From Streptomyces massasporeus (lineage in GTDB: Bacteria; Actinomycetota; Actinomycetes; Streptomycetales; Streptomycetaceae): a stretch of DNA of 64,000 nucleotides. Positions 32,979 through 40,980 of the stretch are shown here, piece by piece. The stretch's first letter is position 1. Each line of letters begins with the position of its first letter. A model generated the notes under the pieces. The model had not been told where the DNA came from and did no database searches. It saw nothing but the letters and a program-made list of their open reading frames with translations. The stretch is taken from contig NZ_BMSE01000004.1 of assembly GCF_014648995.1 (NCBI RefSeq), positions 124,001-188,000 on the forward strand, written 5' to 3'. A program made the position numbers and the translations under genes.

Positions 32979-33767
32979 ATGACAGACGTCGAGAGCCCGG
33001 CGTACGTGCCCGGGCACGGCCTGCTGAAAGGGCGGACCGCCGTCGTCACCGCGGCGGCCGGTGCGGGGATCGGCGGGGCCACGGCGCGGCGCTTCCTGGA
33101 GGAGGGGGCCCGCGTGCTGATCAGCGACGCGCACGCGCGACGGCTCAAGGAGTACGAGACCCGGCTGGCCGGGGAGTTCGGCAGGCGGTCGGTCACCGCG
33201 GTGCCCTGCGACGTCACCGACGAGGATCAGGTGCGCGCCCTCTTCGAGACGGCCGCGGAGGAGCACGGGCGCCTCGACGTCGTGGTCAACAACGCCGGTC
33301 TGGGCGGCACCGCGGAGCTCGCCGACATGACCGACGAGCAGTGGTCCCGCGTCCTGGACGTGACGCTGAACGGCACCTTCCGGTGCACCCGCGCCGCCCT
33401 GCGCCTGATGCGGCAGTCGGGGGGCGGCGTGATCGTCAACAACGCCTCCGTCGTCGGCTGGCGCGCGCAGGCGGGACAGGCGCACTACGCCGCAGCGAAA
33501 GCCGGGGTGATGGCCCTGACCCGGTGCGCGGCACTGGAGGCGGCCGGGTACGGCGTCCGGGTCAACGCCGTCTCGCCGAGTCTCGCCATGCACCCCCACC
33601 TGGTGAAGGTGACGTCGGCGGAACTACTGGCGGAGCTGACCGAGCGCGAGGCCTTCGGGCGGTACGCCGAGCCCTGGGAGGTGGCCAACGTCATCGTGTT
33701 CCTGGCGTCCGGCTACTCCTCGTACATGACGGGCGAGGTCGTCGCCGTCAGCAGTCAACACGCCTAG
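32979..33767 (+). CDS. ipdF: short-chain dehydrogenase, IpdF-like
   Basis: A 262-residue SDR. The dinucleotide motif is AAAGAGIGG at about 26-34, the NNAG element is present, and the catalytic Ser/Tyr/Lys are seen in NNASVVGW and YAAAK. In the steroid HIP pathway IpdF oxidises a hydroxyl on the indane-carboxyl-CoA intermediate. The identification rests on position: Rv3559c in M. tuberculosis occupies the same place next to kstR2 and fadA6. It is the first gene of the + strand ipdF-kstR2-fadA6 unit; the regulator gene follows 4 bp later. Confidence 0.75.
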   Translation: MTDVESPAYVPGHGLLKGRTAVVTAAAGAGIGGATARRFLEEGARVLISDAHARRLKEYETRLAGEFGRRSVTAVPCDVTDEDQVRALFETAAEEHGRLDVVVNNAGLGGTAELADMTDEQWSRVLDVTLNGTFRCTRAALRLMRQSGGGVIVNNASVVGWRAQAGQAHYAAAKAGVMALTRCAALEAAGYGVRVNAVSPSLAMHPHLVKVTSAELLAELTEREAFGRYAEPWEVANVIVFLASGYSSYMTGEVVAVSSQHA

Positions 33768-33771
33768 GACA

Positions 33772-34395
33772 ATGGACGATGTGCCGACCAAGAAGAAGCC
33801 CCAGGTGAGCGCCGCAGCGCCCGCGCGCCGCCGTGAACTCCTCGACACCGCCGCCGAGGTCTTCGCCGAACAGGGCTACAACGCCACCACCGTCCGCAAG
33901 ATCGCGGACCACGCGGGGATGCTCGCCGGCAGCCTCTACTACCACTTCGACTCCAAGGAATCGATGCTGGAGGAGATCCTGCGCACCTTCCTCGACGAGC
34001 TGTGGGACGGCTACGACACCGTCCTCGGCGCCGGGCTCGGGCCGCGCGAGACCCTCCAGGCCCTGGTCACCGAGTCGTTCCGGGAGATCGACCGGCATCG
34101 CGCGGCCGTCGCGATCTACCAGAAGGAGAGCAAACAGCTCGTGGCGCAGGAACGGTTCGCGTTCCTCGCCGCATCGCAGCGCCGGTTCGAGAAGGCCTGG
34201 CTGTCCACGCTGGAGCGCGGCGTCGCCGAGCGGGCCTTCCGGGCCGACCTCGACGTCCGGCTCACCTACCGGTTCGTGCGCGATACGGTCTGGGTCGCCG
34301 CGTCCTGGTACCGGCCGGGCGGACAGCACAGCCCGGAGGAGATCGCCCGGCAGTACCTGTCGATGGTGCTGGACGGGATCGCCGTACGCGAATAA
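33772..34395 (+). CDS. kstR2: TetR-family repressor, KstR2-like
   Basis: A 207-residue TetR-family regulator. The N-terminal helix-turn-helix is at about 38-58 (ATTVRKIADHAGM, LAGSLYYHFDSKES), followed by an all-helical ligand domain. KstR2 represses the HIP genes in mycobacteria and is released by the HIP-CoA thioester. Here the gene sits between ipdF and fadA6 exactly as in M. tuberculosis, and two matching operators lie in the cluster's divergent promoters. An ATG start at 33772 is taken; GTG 33781 is also possible. It probably controls its own unit through operator 1. Confidence 0.8.
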   Translation: MDDVPTKKKPQVSAAAPARRRELLDTAAEVFAEQGYNATTVRKIADHAGMLAGSLYYHFDSKESMLEEILRTFLDELWDGYDTVLGAGLGPRETLQALVTESFREIDRHRAAVAIYQKESKQLVAQERFAFLAASQRRFEKAWLSTLERGVAERAFRADLDVRLTYRFVRDTVWVAASWYRPGGQHSPEEIARQYLSMVLDGIAVRE

Positions 34396-34418
34396 CCCCT
34401 AGGTGCGAGGGAGTCGTC

Positions 34419-35576
34419 ATGGCCGAGGCCTACATCGTCGAAGCGGTCCGCACGCCCGTCGGGCGGCGCGGGGGAGGGCTGAGCGCGGTCCACCCGGCCG
34501 ACCTCGGCGCGCACGTCCTGGCGGAGCTGATGGACCGCTCGGGCATCGACCCGACCGCCGTGGAGGACGTCGTCCTCGGCTGCCTGGACGCGGTCGGGCC
34601 GCAGGCCGGGGACATCGCCCGGACCTGCTGGCTGGCGGCCGGGCTGCCCGAGGAGGTGCCGGGCGTGACCGTCGACCGGCAGTGCGGCTCCTCGCAGCAG
34701 GCCGTGCACTTCGCCGCGCAGGCCGTGCTGTCCGGCACCCAGGACCTCGTGGTCGCGGGCGGCGTGCAGAACATGTCGATGATCCCCATCGCCTTCGCCA
34801 CCCGGCAGGCCGCCGAACCGCTCGGGCTGACGCAGGGCCCCTTCGCGGGCAGTGCCGGCTGGCGGGCCCGGTACGGGGACAAGCCCGTGAACCAGTTCGT
34901 GGGCGCCGAGATGATCGCCGCGAAGTGGGGGATCAGCCGACAGGACCAGGAGGAGTTCGCCCTGCGCTCCCATCAGCGAGCGGTGCGGGCCGTCGACGAG
35001 GGGCGCTTCGGCCGCGAGACCGTGCCGTACGGGGAGGCCACCACCGACGAGGGGCCGCGCCGGGACACCTCCCTGGAGAAGATGGCCGGGCTCAAGCCGG
35101 TCCTCGACGGCGGCACGGTCACCGCCGCCTGCTCCTCGCAGGTCTCCGACGGGGCGGCGGCGATGCTGCTGGCCTCCGAGCGGGCCGTGCGCGACCACGG
35201 GCTCACCCCCCGCGCCCGTGTGCACCACCTCTCGGTGCGCGGCGAGGACCCGATCCGGATGCTCACCGCCCCGATCCCGGCCACCGCCCACGCCCTGAAG
35301 AAGACCGGCCTGACCATCGACGACATCGACCTCGTCGAGATCAACGAGGCCTTCGCGCCGGTCGTCCTGGCCTGGCTGAAGGAGACCGGCGCCGACCCGG
35401 ACCGGGTCAACGTCAACGGCGGTGCGATCGCCCTCGGCCATCCCCTCGGCGCGACCGGCGTCAAGCTCATGACGACCCTGCTGCACGAACTGGAGCGCAC
35501 CGGCGGCCGGTTCGGCCTGCAGACCATGTGCGAGGGCGGCGGCCAGGCCAACGTGACGGTCATCGAACGGCTGTGA
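34419..35576 (+). CDS. fadA6: acetyl-CoA acyltransferase, FadA6-like thiolase
   Basis: A 385-residue degradative thiolase. The nucleophile is Cys89 in VDRQCGSSQQ; NEAF, GHPLGATG and CEGGGQAN complete the active site. FadA6 carries out thiolytic cleavage of the dicarboxylic CoA ester released after opening of rings C and D. ATG 34419 has GAGGGAG 6 bases upstream; 23 bp separate it from kstR2. Its 3' end overlaps the convergent ipdC by 17 bp. Confidence 0.88.
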   Translation: MAEAYIVEAVRTPVGRRGGGLSAVHPADLGAHVLAELMDRSGIDPTAVEDVVLGCLDAVGPQAGDIARTCWLAAGLPEEVPGVTVDRQCGSSQQAVHFAAQAVLSGTQDLVVAGGVQNMSMIPIAFATRQAAEPLGLTQGPFAGSAGWRARYGDKPVNQFVGAEMIAAKWGISRQDQEEFALRSHQRAVRAVDEGRFGRETVPYGEATTDEGPRRDTSLEKMAGLKPVLDGGTVTAACSSQVSDGAAAMLLASERAVRDHGLTPRARVHHLSVRGEDPIRMLTAPIPATAHALKKTGLTIDDIDLVEINEAFAPVVLAWLKETGADPDRVNVNGGAIALGHPLGATGVKLMTTLLHELERTGGRFGLQTMCEGGGQANVTVIERL

Positions 35577-36612
35577 GCCGCGCCAGCGTCTCGTCGGCCT
35601 CCTTCACGATCCGCTCCACCAGCTCCGCGCACGACGGCAGGTCGCCGATCACCCCGGCGACCTGCCCGGATGCCATCACCCCCAGGTCCGTACGGCCGTC
35701 CACCATCGCCGACTTCAGCAGCATCGGCGTGTTCGCGGCGAGCAGCACCTGGCTCCAGGACAGGTCCTTGCCGTGCCGGAGGGCGAGCCCGTCGCGGACC
35801 AGCTGCGGCCAGGTCAGCCCGGACAACCGCCGGAATCCGGCCGCCGCGCGCACGGCCCGCACCAGCGCCCGGGCCCGGCCGGTGTCCTCCAGGGCGGCCA
35901 CCAGTTCCGTCCGCAGCATGCGGTGCGGGAGCCCGTCCACCGCCCGGGTCACCGTCACGTCCCGCACGGTCGCCGCGAGGTACCGTGCCTTCACCGCGTC
36001 CGGCACGGTCGAGTCGGAGGTCAGCAGGAACCGCGTGCCCATCGCCACGCCCGCGGCCCCGTAGGCGAGGGCCGCGGCCAGCCCGCGCCCGTCGAAGAAG
36101 CCACCCGCCGCGACGACGGGGATCCGCACCGCGTCCACCACCTGCGGCAGCAGCACCGTCGTGGCCACCTCGCCGGTGTGCCCGCCGCCCTCCGCGCCCT
36201 GCACCAGCACCGCGTCCGCGCCCCAGGCCTCGACCTTCTCGGCGTGCCGCCGCGCTCCCACGGTCGGCATGACGACCACACCGGCCTCCTTGAGCTCGCC
36301 GATCAGCTCCCGGGAAGGGGCGAGGGCGAAGGAGGCGACACGGACGCCCTCCTCGATCAGGATCCGCACCCGTTCGCCCGCGTCGGCGGCGTCCGCGCGC
36401 AGGTTCACCCCGAACGGCGCGTCGGTCCGCGCCTTCACCTCCCGTACGGCCTCGCGCAGCCGGCCCGGCGTCATCGTCGCCGAGGCCAGGATGCCGAGGG
36501 CGCCCGCGTTGGCCGAGGCGCAGACCAGACGGGGACCGGCCACCCAGCCCATCCCGGTCTGCACGACCGGATGGCGGGCGCCGGTCAGCCGGGTCAACGC
36601 CGTCCCCCTCAC
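35560..36612 (-). CDS. ipdC: nitronate monooxygenase-like flavoprotein, IpdC
   Basis: A 350-residue FMN TIM-barrel protein of the 2-nitropropane dioxygenase family. Seen: HPVVQTGMGWVAGPRL near the N-terminus, the FMN-phosphate loop QGAEGGGHTGE, IPVVAAGGFFDGRG and GAAGVAMGTRFLL. In the KstR2 cluster the equivalent protein (Rv3553, IpdC) acts on a ring C/D CoA intermediate rather than on nitronates. The GTG start at 36612 overlaps the ipdB stop (GTGA), placing it last in the echA20-ipdA-ipdB-ipdC operon. Confidence 0.83.
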   Translation of the reverse strand: MRGTALTRLTGARHPVVQTGMGWVAGPRLVCASANAGALGILASATMTPGRLREAVREVKARTDAPFGVNLRADAADAGERVRILIEEGVRVASFALAPSRELIGELKEAGVVVMPTVGARRHAEKVEAWGADAVLVQGAEGGGHTGEVATTVLLPQVVDAVRIPVVAAGGFFDGRGLAAALAYGAAGVAMGTRFLLTSDSTVPDAVKARYLAATVRDVTVTRAVDGLPHRMLRTELVAALEDTGRARALVRAVRAAAGFRRLSGLTWPQLVRDGLALRHGKDLSWSQVLLAANTPMLLKSAMVDGRTDLGVMASGQVAGVIGDLPSCAELVERIVKEADETLARLTAVR

Positions 36613-37328
36613 GCGGCGACCTCCCGGGCCCGGGCCCCGGCCGGGTCGACGACCTCGCGGATCAGCCGGAGCTCCTCGTCGGTCGGCTCCCTGGTCGCCG
36701 GCACCTCGTCCGGCACCGTCAGCTCGAAGCCCGTGGCCTCCTTGACCTGCTCGACCGTGACGCCGGGGTGCAGCGAGGCCAGCCGCATCGAGCGGTCCGG
36801 CGTGGCGAAGTCGAAGACGCCCAGGTCGGAGACGACCCGCGGGATGCGGTGGTAGCGCGCCCCGGCCGCACGGTCGTAGCCGACCCCGCAGACCATGTCG
36901 ACCCGGTCGACGAAGACCCGCCGGGAGTGCCTCGGGATCCAGTAACTGGTCGGGTTGTTCAGGGTGTTGACCGGAGCGCCACGCACCCCGAGCAACTGCC
37001 GCCTCGGCCGCTCCCAGTCGCCGATGCACGCGATGTTCTGGTTGCCGAACCGGTCGATCTGGCTCGCGCCCATCATCACGTGCCGCCGCCCGCCCGTGAC
37101 CCAGGCCAGATGCTCGCGGTAGGGCAGCCAGCCCTCGGGTGTCCCGTCCGGGCGGACGAGCAGGGCCTCGCCATCGGTCAGCAGCAACTCCGGCGCGAAG
37201 GTGAGCCGGGCCAGCCGGGCGCCGATCGACGGGATCAGCCCCATGGGGCTCGCCAGCACCTCGCCGTCGTCCCGCCAGGCCTCGGCGCAGGCGATCACGC
37301 AGTACTCGGCGCGGGTGGGCCCGGTCAT
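36609..37328 (-). CDS. ipdB: ring-C hydrolase beta subunit, CoA-transferase fold (IpdB)
   Basis: A 239-residue family I CoA-transferase beta-like subunit. Seen: EYCVIACAEAWRDDGEVL, GASQIDRFGNQNIACIGDW and CGVGYDRA. IpdAB has the CoA-transferase fold but, in the HIP pathway, hydrolyses a ring C-C bond of a cyclohexenone-type CoA ester. The match to IpdB comes from its gene order next to a clear IpdA. The ATG overlaps the ipdA stop by ATGA and its own stop overlaps ipdC. Confidence 0.85.
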   Translation of the reverse strand: MTGPTRAEYCVIACAEAWRDDGEVLASPMGLIPSIGARLARLTFAPELLLTDGEALLVRPDGTPEGWLPYREHLAWVTGGRRHVMMGASQIDRFGNQNIACIGDWERPRRQLLGVRGAPVNTLNNPTSYWIPRHSRRVFVDRVDMVCGVGYDRAAGARYHRIPRVVSDLGVFDFATPDRSMRLASLHPGVTVEQVKEATGFELTVPDEVPATREPTDEELRLIREVVDPAGARAREVAA

Positions 37329-38161
37329 GTCCCCTCCCGCACGGCCCGCTGGTACGTCTGCTCGTCCCCGGCGAGGAACCCGGCCTCGAACTCGGGCCAG
37401 GGCGTGGTCGCGTACCTCTTCTGGAAGGCCTCGTCCCGGCCGTAGTCGGGCGCGCAGGACGTGAAATGCGCCCCGTTCGGCGCCTCGACGACGCCGGTGA
37501 CCGTGTGCCGCCTGATCAGCAGCGTCTGGGGTGGGCCCTGCTTCGTCAGCTCGGCCGTATCGACGATCCGCTCGCAGCTCACGTACGCCGTGTCGGCCGC
37601 CGCGCAGAACAGGTCGTCGAAGTACGGGTCCGGGCCCAGGTACTGCCCGTTGCCGGAGCGGTCGGCGCGGTTGACGTGCACCAGGGCCGCGTCCATCCGC
37701 AGGGCGGGCACGGCGACGAACGTCTCCCCGTCCTCGTACGGCGAGGTGACCGTCCGCAGGCCGGGGTTGACCCGCATCACGTCCGAGCCGAACCCCGCCC
37801 GCACCGGCAGGAACGGCAGCCGGTTCGCCGCCGCCCGCAGGCCCCACAGGAACATCGCCTCGTCGATCTCCGTCAGCTCGAACGCGCCCCGCTCGCGGGC
37901 GGCCCGGTAGTGCGGTTCCAGCGGGATCGAGTCGAGGGTGACGAAGGCCGTGACCAGCTTCCGGATCCGCCCGGCGGCGGCCAGCATGCCCACGTCCGGG
38001 CCGCCGTAGGAGACGACCGTGAGGTCGGTGATCCCCGACCTGAGCAGCGCTCTCACCAGGGCCATCGGCTTGCGGCGCGAGCCCCAGCCGCCGATGCCGA
38101 GGGTCATGCCGCTGGACAGCCGGGCCACGGCCTCGTCCGCCGGCATCGTCTTGTCCTTCAT
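37325..38161 (-). CDS. ipdA: ring-C hydrolase alpha subunit, CoA-transferase fold (IpdA)
   Basis: A 278-residue alpha subunit closely resembling mycobacterial IpdA. Characteristic runs are [30 protein letters not shown], and VEAPNGAHF followed by [11 protein letters not shown]. With IpdB it opens ring C of the steroid remnant. This is the most diagnostic gene of the module: the GWGSRRKPM and APDYGRDE blocks separate it from ordinary 3-oxoacid CoA transferases. ATG 38161 overlaps the echA20 stop. Confidence 0.9.
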   Translation of the reverse strand: MKDKTMPADEAVARLSSGMTLGIGGWGSRRKPMALVRALLRSGITDLTVVSYGGPDVGMLAAAGRIRKLVTAFVTLDSIPLEPHYRAARERGAFELTEIDEAMFLWGLRAAANRLPFLPVRAGFGSDVMRVNPGLRTVTSPYEDGETFVAVPALRMDAALVHVNRADRSGNGQYLGPDPYFDDLFCAAADTAYVSCERIVDTAELTKQGPPQTLLIRRHTVTGVVEAPNGAHFTSCAPDYGRDEAFQKRYATTPWPEFEAGFLAGDEQTYQRAVREGT

Positions 38162-39081
38162 CGCGCTCCCTCCTGCCCTTCGCCGCCGGATTCACTGGGT
38201 GTGCCGAAAGCACCGGACTCACCGGGTGCGCCGGAGCCGCCGGACCCACCGGGTGTACCGGAGCCGCCGGACCCACCGGGTGTACCGGAGCCGCCGGACC
38301 CACCGGGTGTACCGGAGCCGCCGGACCCACCGGGTGTACCGGAGCCGCCGAAGGCGCCGCGGACCCGCGCGCCCACCCCGCTGAGGCCCGCCTCGAAGGT
38401 GAAGCCCTGCTCGAAGCGGTAGCTGCGGCGCACGTCCACGGGGTCGATGCCGTTGAGCGCAGCCTTGGCCAGGCGGAGCAGCCGGCCGTCCTTGGCGGCG
38501 ATCTCCCGGGCCAGCTCCAGGGCGGCGGCGGGCAGTTCGGCGCGCGGCACCACCCGCCACACCGACCCGTGCGCGTGCAGTTCGGCCGCGCTCGCCGTGC
38601 GGGCCGTGTAGTACAGCGCCCGCATCAGGTGCTGGGGGACCAGCCGGGCCAGGTGGGTGGCCGCGCCCAGGGCGCCGCGGTCCAGCTCGGGCAGCCCGAA
38701 CACCGCGTCCTCGCTCGCCACGATCGCGTCCGCGTTGCCCACCAGGCCGACGCCGCCGCCCAGGCAGAAGCCCCGCACCGCCGCCACGACCGGCACCTCG
38801 CACTCGTAGACCGCCGCGAAGGCCTCCGCGCAGCCGCTGTTCACCCCGCGCAGCGCGCTGTGCTCCCGGTCGTCCGCCTGCAACTCCTTGATGTCCACGC
38901 CCGCGTTGAACCCGCGCCCCTCGGCGGCCAGCACCACGCACCGCACCTCCGGGTCGCGCCCGGCCGCGCGCACCGCGTCGGCCAGGGCGAACCAGCCCGC
39001 CACCGGCAGGGCGTTCACCGGCGGAAAGTCGACCGTGACGACGGCTATGCCCTTTTCCTCGCACGAGGTGGAGACACCCAT
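38158..39081 (-). CDS. echA20: enoyl-CoA hydratase-fold ring-D hydrolase, EchA20, with repeat-derived tail
   Basis: A crotonase-fold protein with oxyanion-hole segments [13 protein letters not shown] (about 55-67) and [14 protein letters not shown] (about 103-116). EchA20 opens ring D in the HIP pathway, just before IpdAB. The core ends around residue 244 ([15 protein letters not shown]). The remaining 60 or so residues are a Gly/Ser/Thr/Pro low-complexity tail made of 9-residue [13 protein letters not shown] repeats encoded by a 27-bp tandem array. Total 307 residues against about 250 for the family. It is the first gene of the - strand operon, divergent from an SDR gene across operator 2. 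Confidence 0.87.
   Translation of the reverse strand: MGVSTSCEEKGIAVVTVDFPPVNALPVAGWFALADAVRAAGRDPEVRCVVLAAEGRGFNAGVDIKELQADDREHSALRGVNSGCAEAFAAVYECEVPVVAAVRGFCLGGGVGLVGNADAIVASEDAVFGLPELDRGALGAATHLARLVPQHLMRALYYTARTASAAELHAHGSVWRVVPRAELPAAALELAREIAAKDGRLLRLAKAALNGIDPVDVRRSYRFEQGFTFEAGLSGVGARVRGAFGGSGTPGGSGGSGTPGGSGGSGTPGGSGGSGTPGGSGGSGAPGESGAFGTPSESGGEGQEGAR
38183..38344. repeat. 27-bp tandem repeat inside the echA20 3' coding end
   Basis: Four identical 27-bp units lie at 38237-38344, each beginning CCGCCGGACCCACCGGGTGT. Two degenerate copies follow towards the gene's 3' end (38183-38236). A unit encodes nine residues, so frame is kept. Perfect identity of the inner copies indicates recent expansion. 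Confidence 0.9.
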
Positions 39082-39092
39082 GGCCGCATCAG

Positions 39093-39130
39093 CTACCTTT
39101 CCACCAAACGTTTGTTAGGTGGAAAGGTAG
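39093..39130. promoter_or_regulatory. KstR2-like operator 2 within a 38-bp palindrome
   Basis: ACCAAACGTTTGTT (39103-39116) fits AnCAAGnnCTTGnT with G to A and C to T changes at symmetric positions. It is enclosed by 13-bp perfect arms (CTACCTTTCCACC at 39093-39105 and its complement at 39118-39130). It lies between the divergent echA20 and SDR starts; the right arm also provides the SDR gene's GGAAAGG Shine-Dalgarno, so repressor binding would directly cover transcription signals. Confidence 0.7.
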
Positions 39131-39136
39131 CAGCGC

Positions 39137-39928
39137 ATGGAGCTGGACGGGAAGGTCGCCGTCGTCACGGGCGGGACCCGCGGCGTCGGCGCCGGCATCG
39201 CGCGGGCCTTCGTGCGGGCGGGCGCCGAGGTCGTGGTCTGCGCCCGCCGGCCACCGCAAACCCCGCTGCCCGGCACCGAGTTCATGCCGCTGGACGTCCG
39301 GGACGCCGACGCCGCCGGACGCCTGTTCGCCGGCCTGCCCCGGGTGGACGTCCTCGTCAACAACGCGGGCGGCGCACCCCACCGGCTGCTCACCGAGGCC
39401 GGGGCGGACCGGCACGCGCGCGTGGTGGAACTCAACCTGCTCGCGCCGCTGACCGTGTCCCTCGCCGCCTACGACCGGCTCCGGTGCGCCCGGGGCTCGA
39501 TCGTCATGATCGGCAGCGTCAGCGGCAGCCGCCCCTCGCCCGGCACCGCCGCCTACGGAGCCGCCAAGGCGGGCCTGGAGAGCCTCGCCCGGTCGATGGC
39601 CGCGGAGTGGGCGCCCGACGTCCGGGTCAACACCCTCGTCGTCGGCATGGTCCGCACGGAACGGTCCCACCTCCACTACGGCGACCAGGACGGTGTCGCG
39701 GCCGTCGGCCGCACGGTCCCGCTGGGGCGCCTCGCCGAGCCGTCCGAGGTGGGTTCCGCCGCGGTGTTCCTGGCGTCCGGAGCCGCCGCCTACATCAGCG
39801 GGGCGAGCCTGCTGGTGCACGGGGGCGGGGAACGTCCGGCGTTCCTGGACGCGGCCACCGCGGACCGCACCCTAGCCGCGGACAAGGCCACGATCGGTCA
39901 CCCGCCTGTAGCGCACGAGGAGAACTGA
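39137..39928 (+). CDS. short-chain dehydrogenase, Rv3549c-like
   Basis: A 263-residue SDR with the NAD(P) motif [10 protein letters not shown] near the N-terminus, NNAGG, and catalytic Ser/Tyr/Lys in IGSVSGS and YGAAK. In M. tuberculosis two SDR genes (Rv3549c, Rv3548c) stand in this position across from echA20, and the lengths agree with this gene and the next. It probably oxidises or reduces a HIP-derived CoA ester; the exact step is not assigned. The Shine-Dalgarno falls inside the operator-2 palindrome. The C-terminal 35 residues are poorly ordered-looking. Confidence 0.8.
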   Translation: MELDGKVAVVTGGTRGVGAGIARAFVRAGAEVVVCARRPPQTPLPGTEFMPLDVRDADAAGRLFAGLPRVDVLVNNAGGAPHRLLTEAGADRHARVVELNLLAPLTVSLAAYDRLRCARGSIVMIGSVSGSRPSPGTAAYGAAKAGLESLARSMAAEWAPDVRVNTLVVGMVRTERSHLHYGDQDGVAAVGRTVPLGRLAEPSEVGSAAVFLASGAAAYISGASLLVHGGGERPAFLDAATADRTLAADKATIGHPPVAHEEN

Positions 39929-39929
39929 C

Positions 39930-40835
39930 ATGAGCGGACTCTGCGCGGGCCGGGTCGTGGTCGTGACGGGCGCGGGCCGGGGGCTCGGCCGGGCCCACGC
40001 GCTGGCGTTCGCGGCCGAGGGGGCCCGGCTCGTCGTCAACGACCTCGGCGTGGGCCTCGACGGCACACCCGAGCCCGACGGCCCCGCCGCCCGGGTCGTC
40101 GAGGAGATCCGCGCGGCGGGCGGCGAGGCCGTGGCGCACGGCGGCGACATCGCCACGGCCGAGGGCGCCGCCTCCCTCGTCCGCACCGCCCTGGAGACGT
40201 ACGGCCGGCTCGACACCCTCGTCAACAACGCGGGCTTCCTGCGCGACCGCATGCTGGTCAACCTCGGCGAGGACGATTTCGACGCCGTCGTACGCGTCCA
40301 CCTCAAGGGCCACTTCCTGCCCCTGCGGCACGCGGCCGCGCACTGGCGGTCCGAGGCGAAGGCCGGCCGCCGGCCCGAGGCCCGGATCGTCAACACCAGC
40401 AGCGGCGCGGGCCTGCTCGGCTCGGTCGGGCAGGGCAACTACAGCGCCGCCAAGGCCGCGATCGTCGCCCTGACCCTGGTCGCCGCGGCCGAACTGCGGC
40501 GCTACGGCGTCCAGGTCAACGCGATCGCCCCCGCCGCCCGGACCCGGATGACGGAACGCACCTTCGCCGACACCATGACGGCCCCCGACTCCGGATTCGA
40601 CGCCATGGCCCCGGAGAACGTCTCCCCCCTGGTGGTCTGGCTGGGCTCCCCGGCGAGCGCGGGGGTGACCGGCCGGGTCTTCGAGGCGGAGGGCGGCCGG
40701 ATCACGGTGATGGAGGGCTGGCGTCCGGGCCCGAGCACGGACAGGGACGGCCGGTGGACCCCGGCCGAGGCGGGCGAGCAGGCCCGCACACTCCTGTCCG
40801 AGGCGGCCGAGCCCGGACCGGTGTACGGAACCTAG
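39930..40835 (+). CDS. short-chain dehydrogenase, Rv3548c-like
   Basis: A 301-residue SDR of the multifunctional-enzyme hydroxyacyl-CoA dehydrogenase type, with [16 protein letters not shown], an NDLGVG element and YSAAK. The longer length and NDLG motif suggest a (3R)-hydroxyacyl-CoA dehydrogenase acting on CoA esters, in keeping with its place in the HIP module. One base separates it from the previous SDR stop. A 12-bp tandem repeat array begins 5 bases behind the stop codon. Confidence 0.82.
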   Translation: MSGLCAGRVVVVTGAGRGLGRAHALAFAAEGARLVVNDLGVGLDGTPEPDGPAARVVEEIRAAGGEAVAHGGDIATAEGAASLVRTALETYGRLDTLVNNAGFLRDRMLVNLGEDDFDAVVRVHLKGHFLPLRHAAAHWRSEAKAGRRPEARIVNTSSGAGLLGSVGQGNYSAAKAAIVALTLVAAAELRRYGVQVNAIAPAARTRMTERTFADTMTAPDSGFDAMAPENVSPLVVWLGSPASAGVTGRVFEAEGGRITVMEGWRPGPSTDRDGRWTPAEAGEQARTLLSEAAEPGPVYGT

Positions 40836-40839
40836 GCGG

Positions 40840-40980
40840 TCACGTGCCCCGGACGTTCACGTGTCCCGGACGTTGTCCCAGACGTTGCCCCGGACGTTGT
40901 CCCGGACGTTGTCCCGGACGTTGTCCCAGACGTTGTCCCGGACGTTGTCCCGGACGTTCACGTGCCCCAGACGTTCACGT
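40840..40980. repeat. 12-bp tandem repeat array between convergent genes
   Basis: Seven 12-bp units GACGTTG(T/C)CCC(G/A) run without gaps from 40869 to 40952. They are flanked on both sides by 17-bp relatives GACGTTCACGTGxCCC(G/A) (40852-40868, 40953-40969). The right end contains the stop codon of the metallopeptidase-like gene (40975-40977). It lies between convergent genes, where a terminator would be expected. Confidence 0.85.

Noticed and set aside
37325..38161. Ordinary 3-oxoacid CoA transferase alpha subunit
   Set aside because: The GWGSRRKPM and APDYGRDE blocks and the surrounding gene order fit IpdA better.
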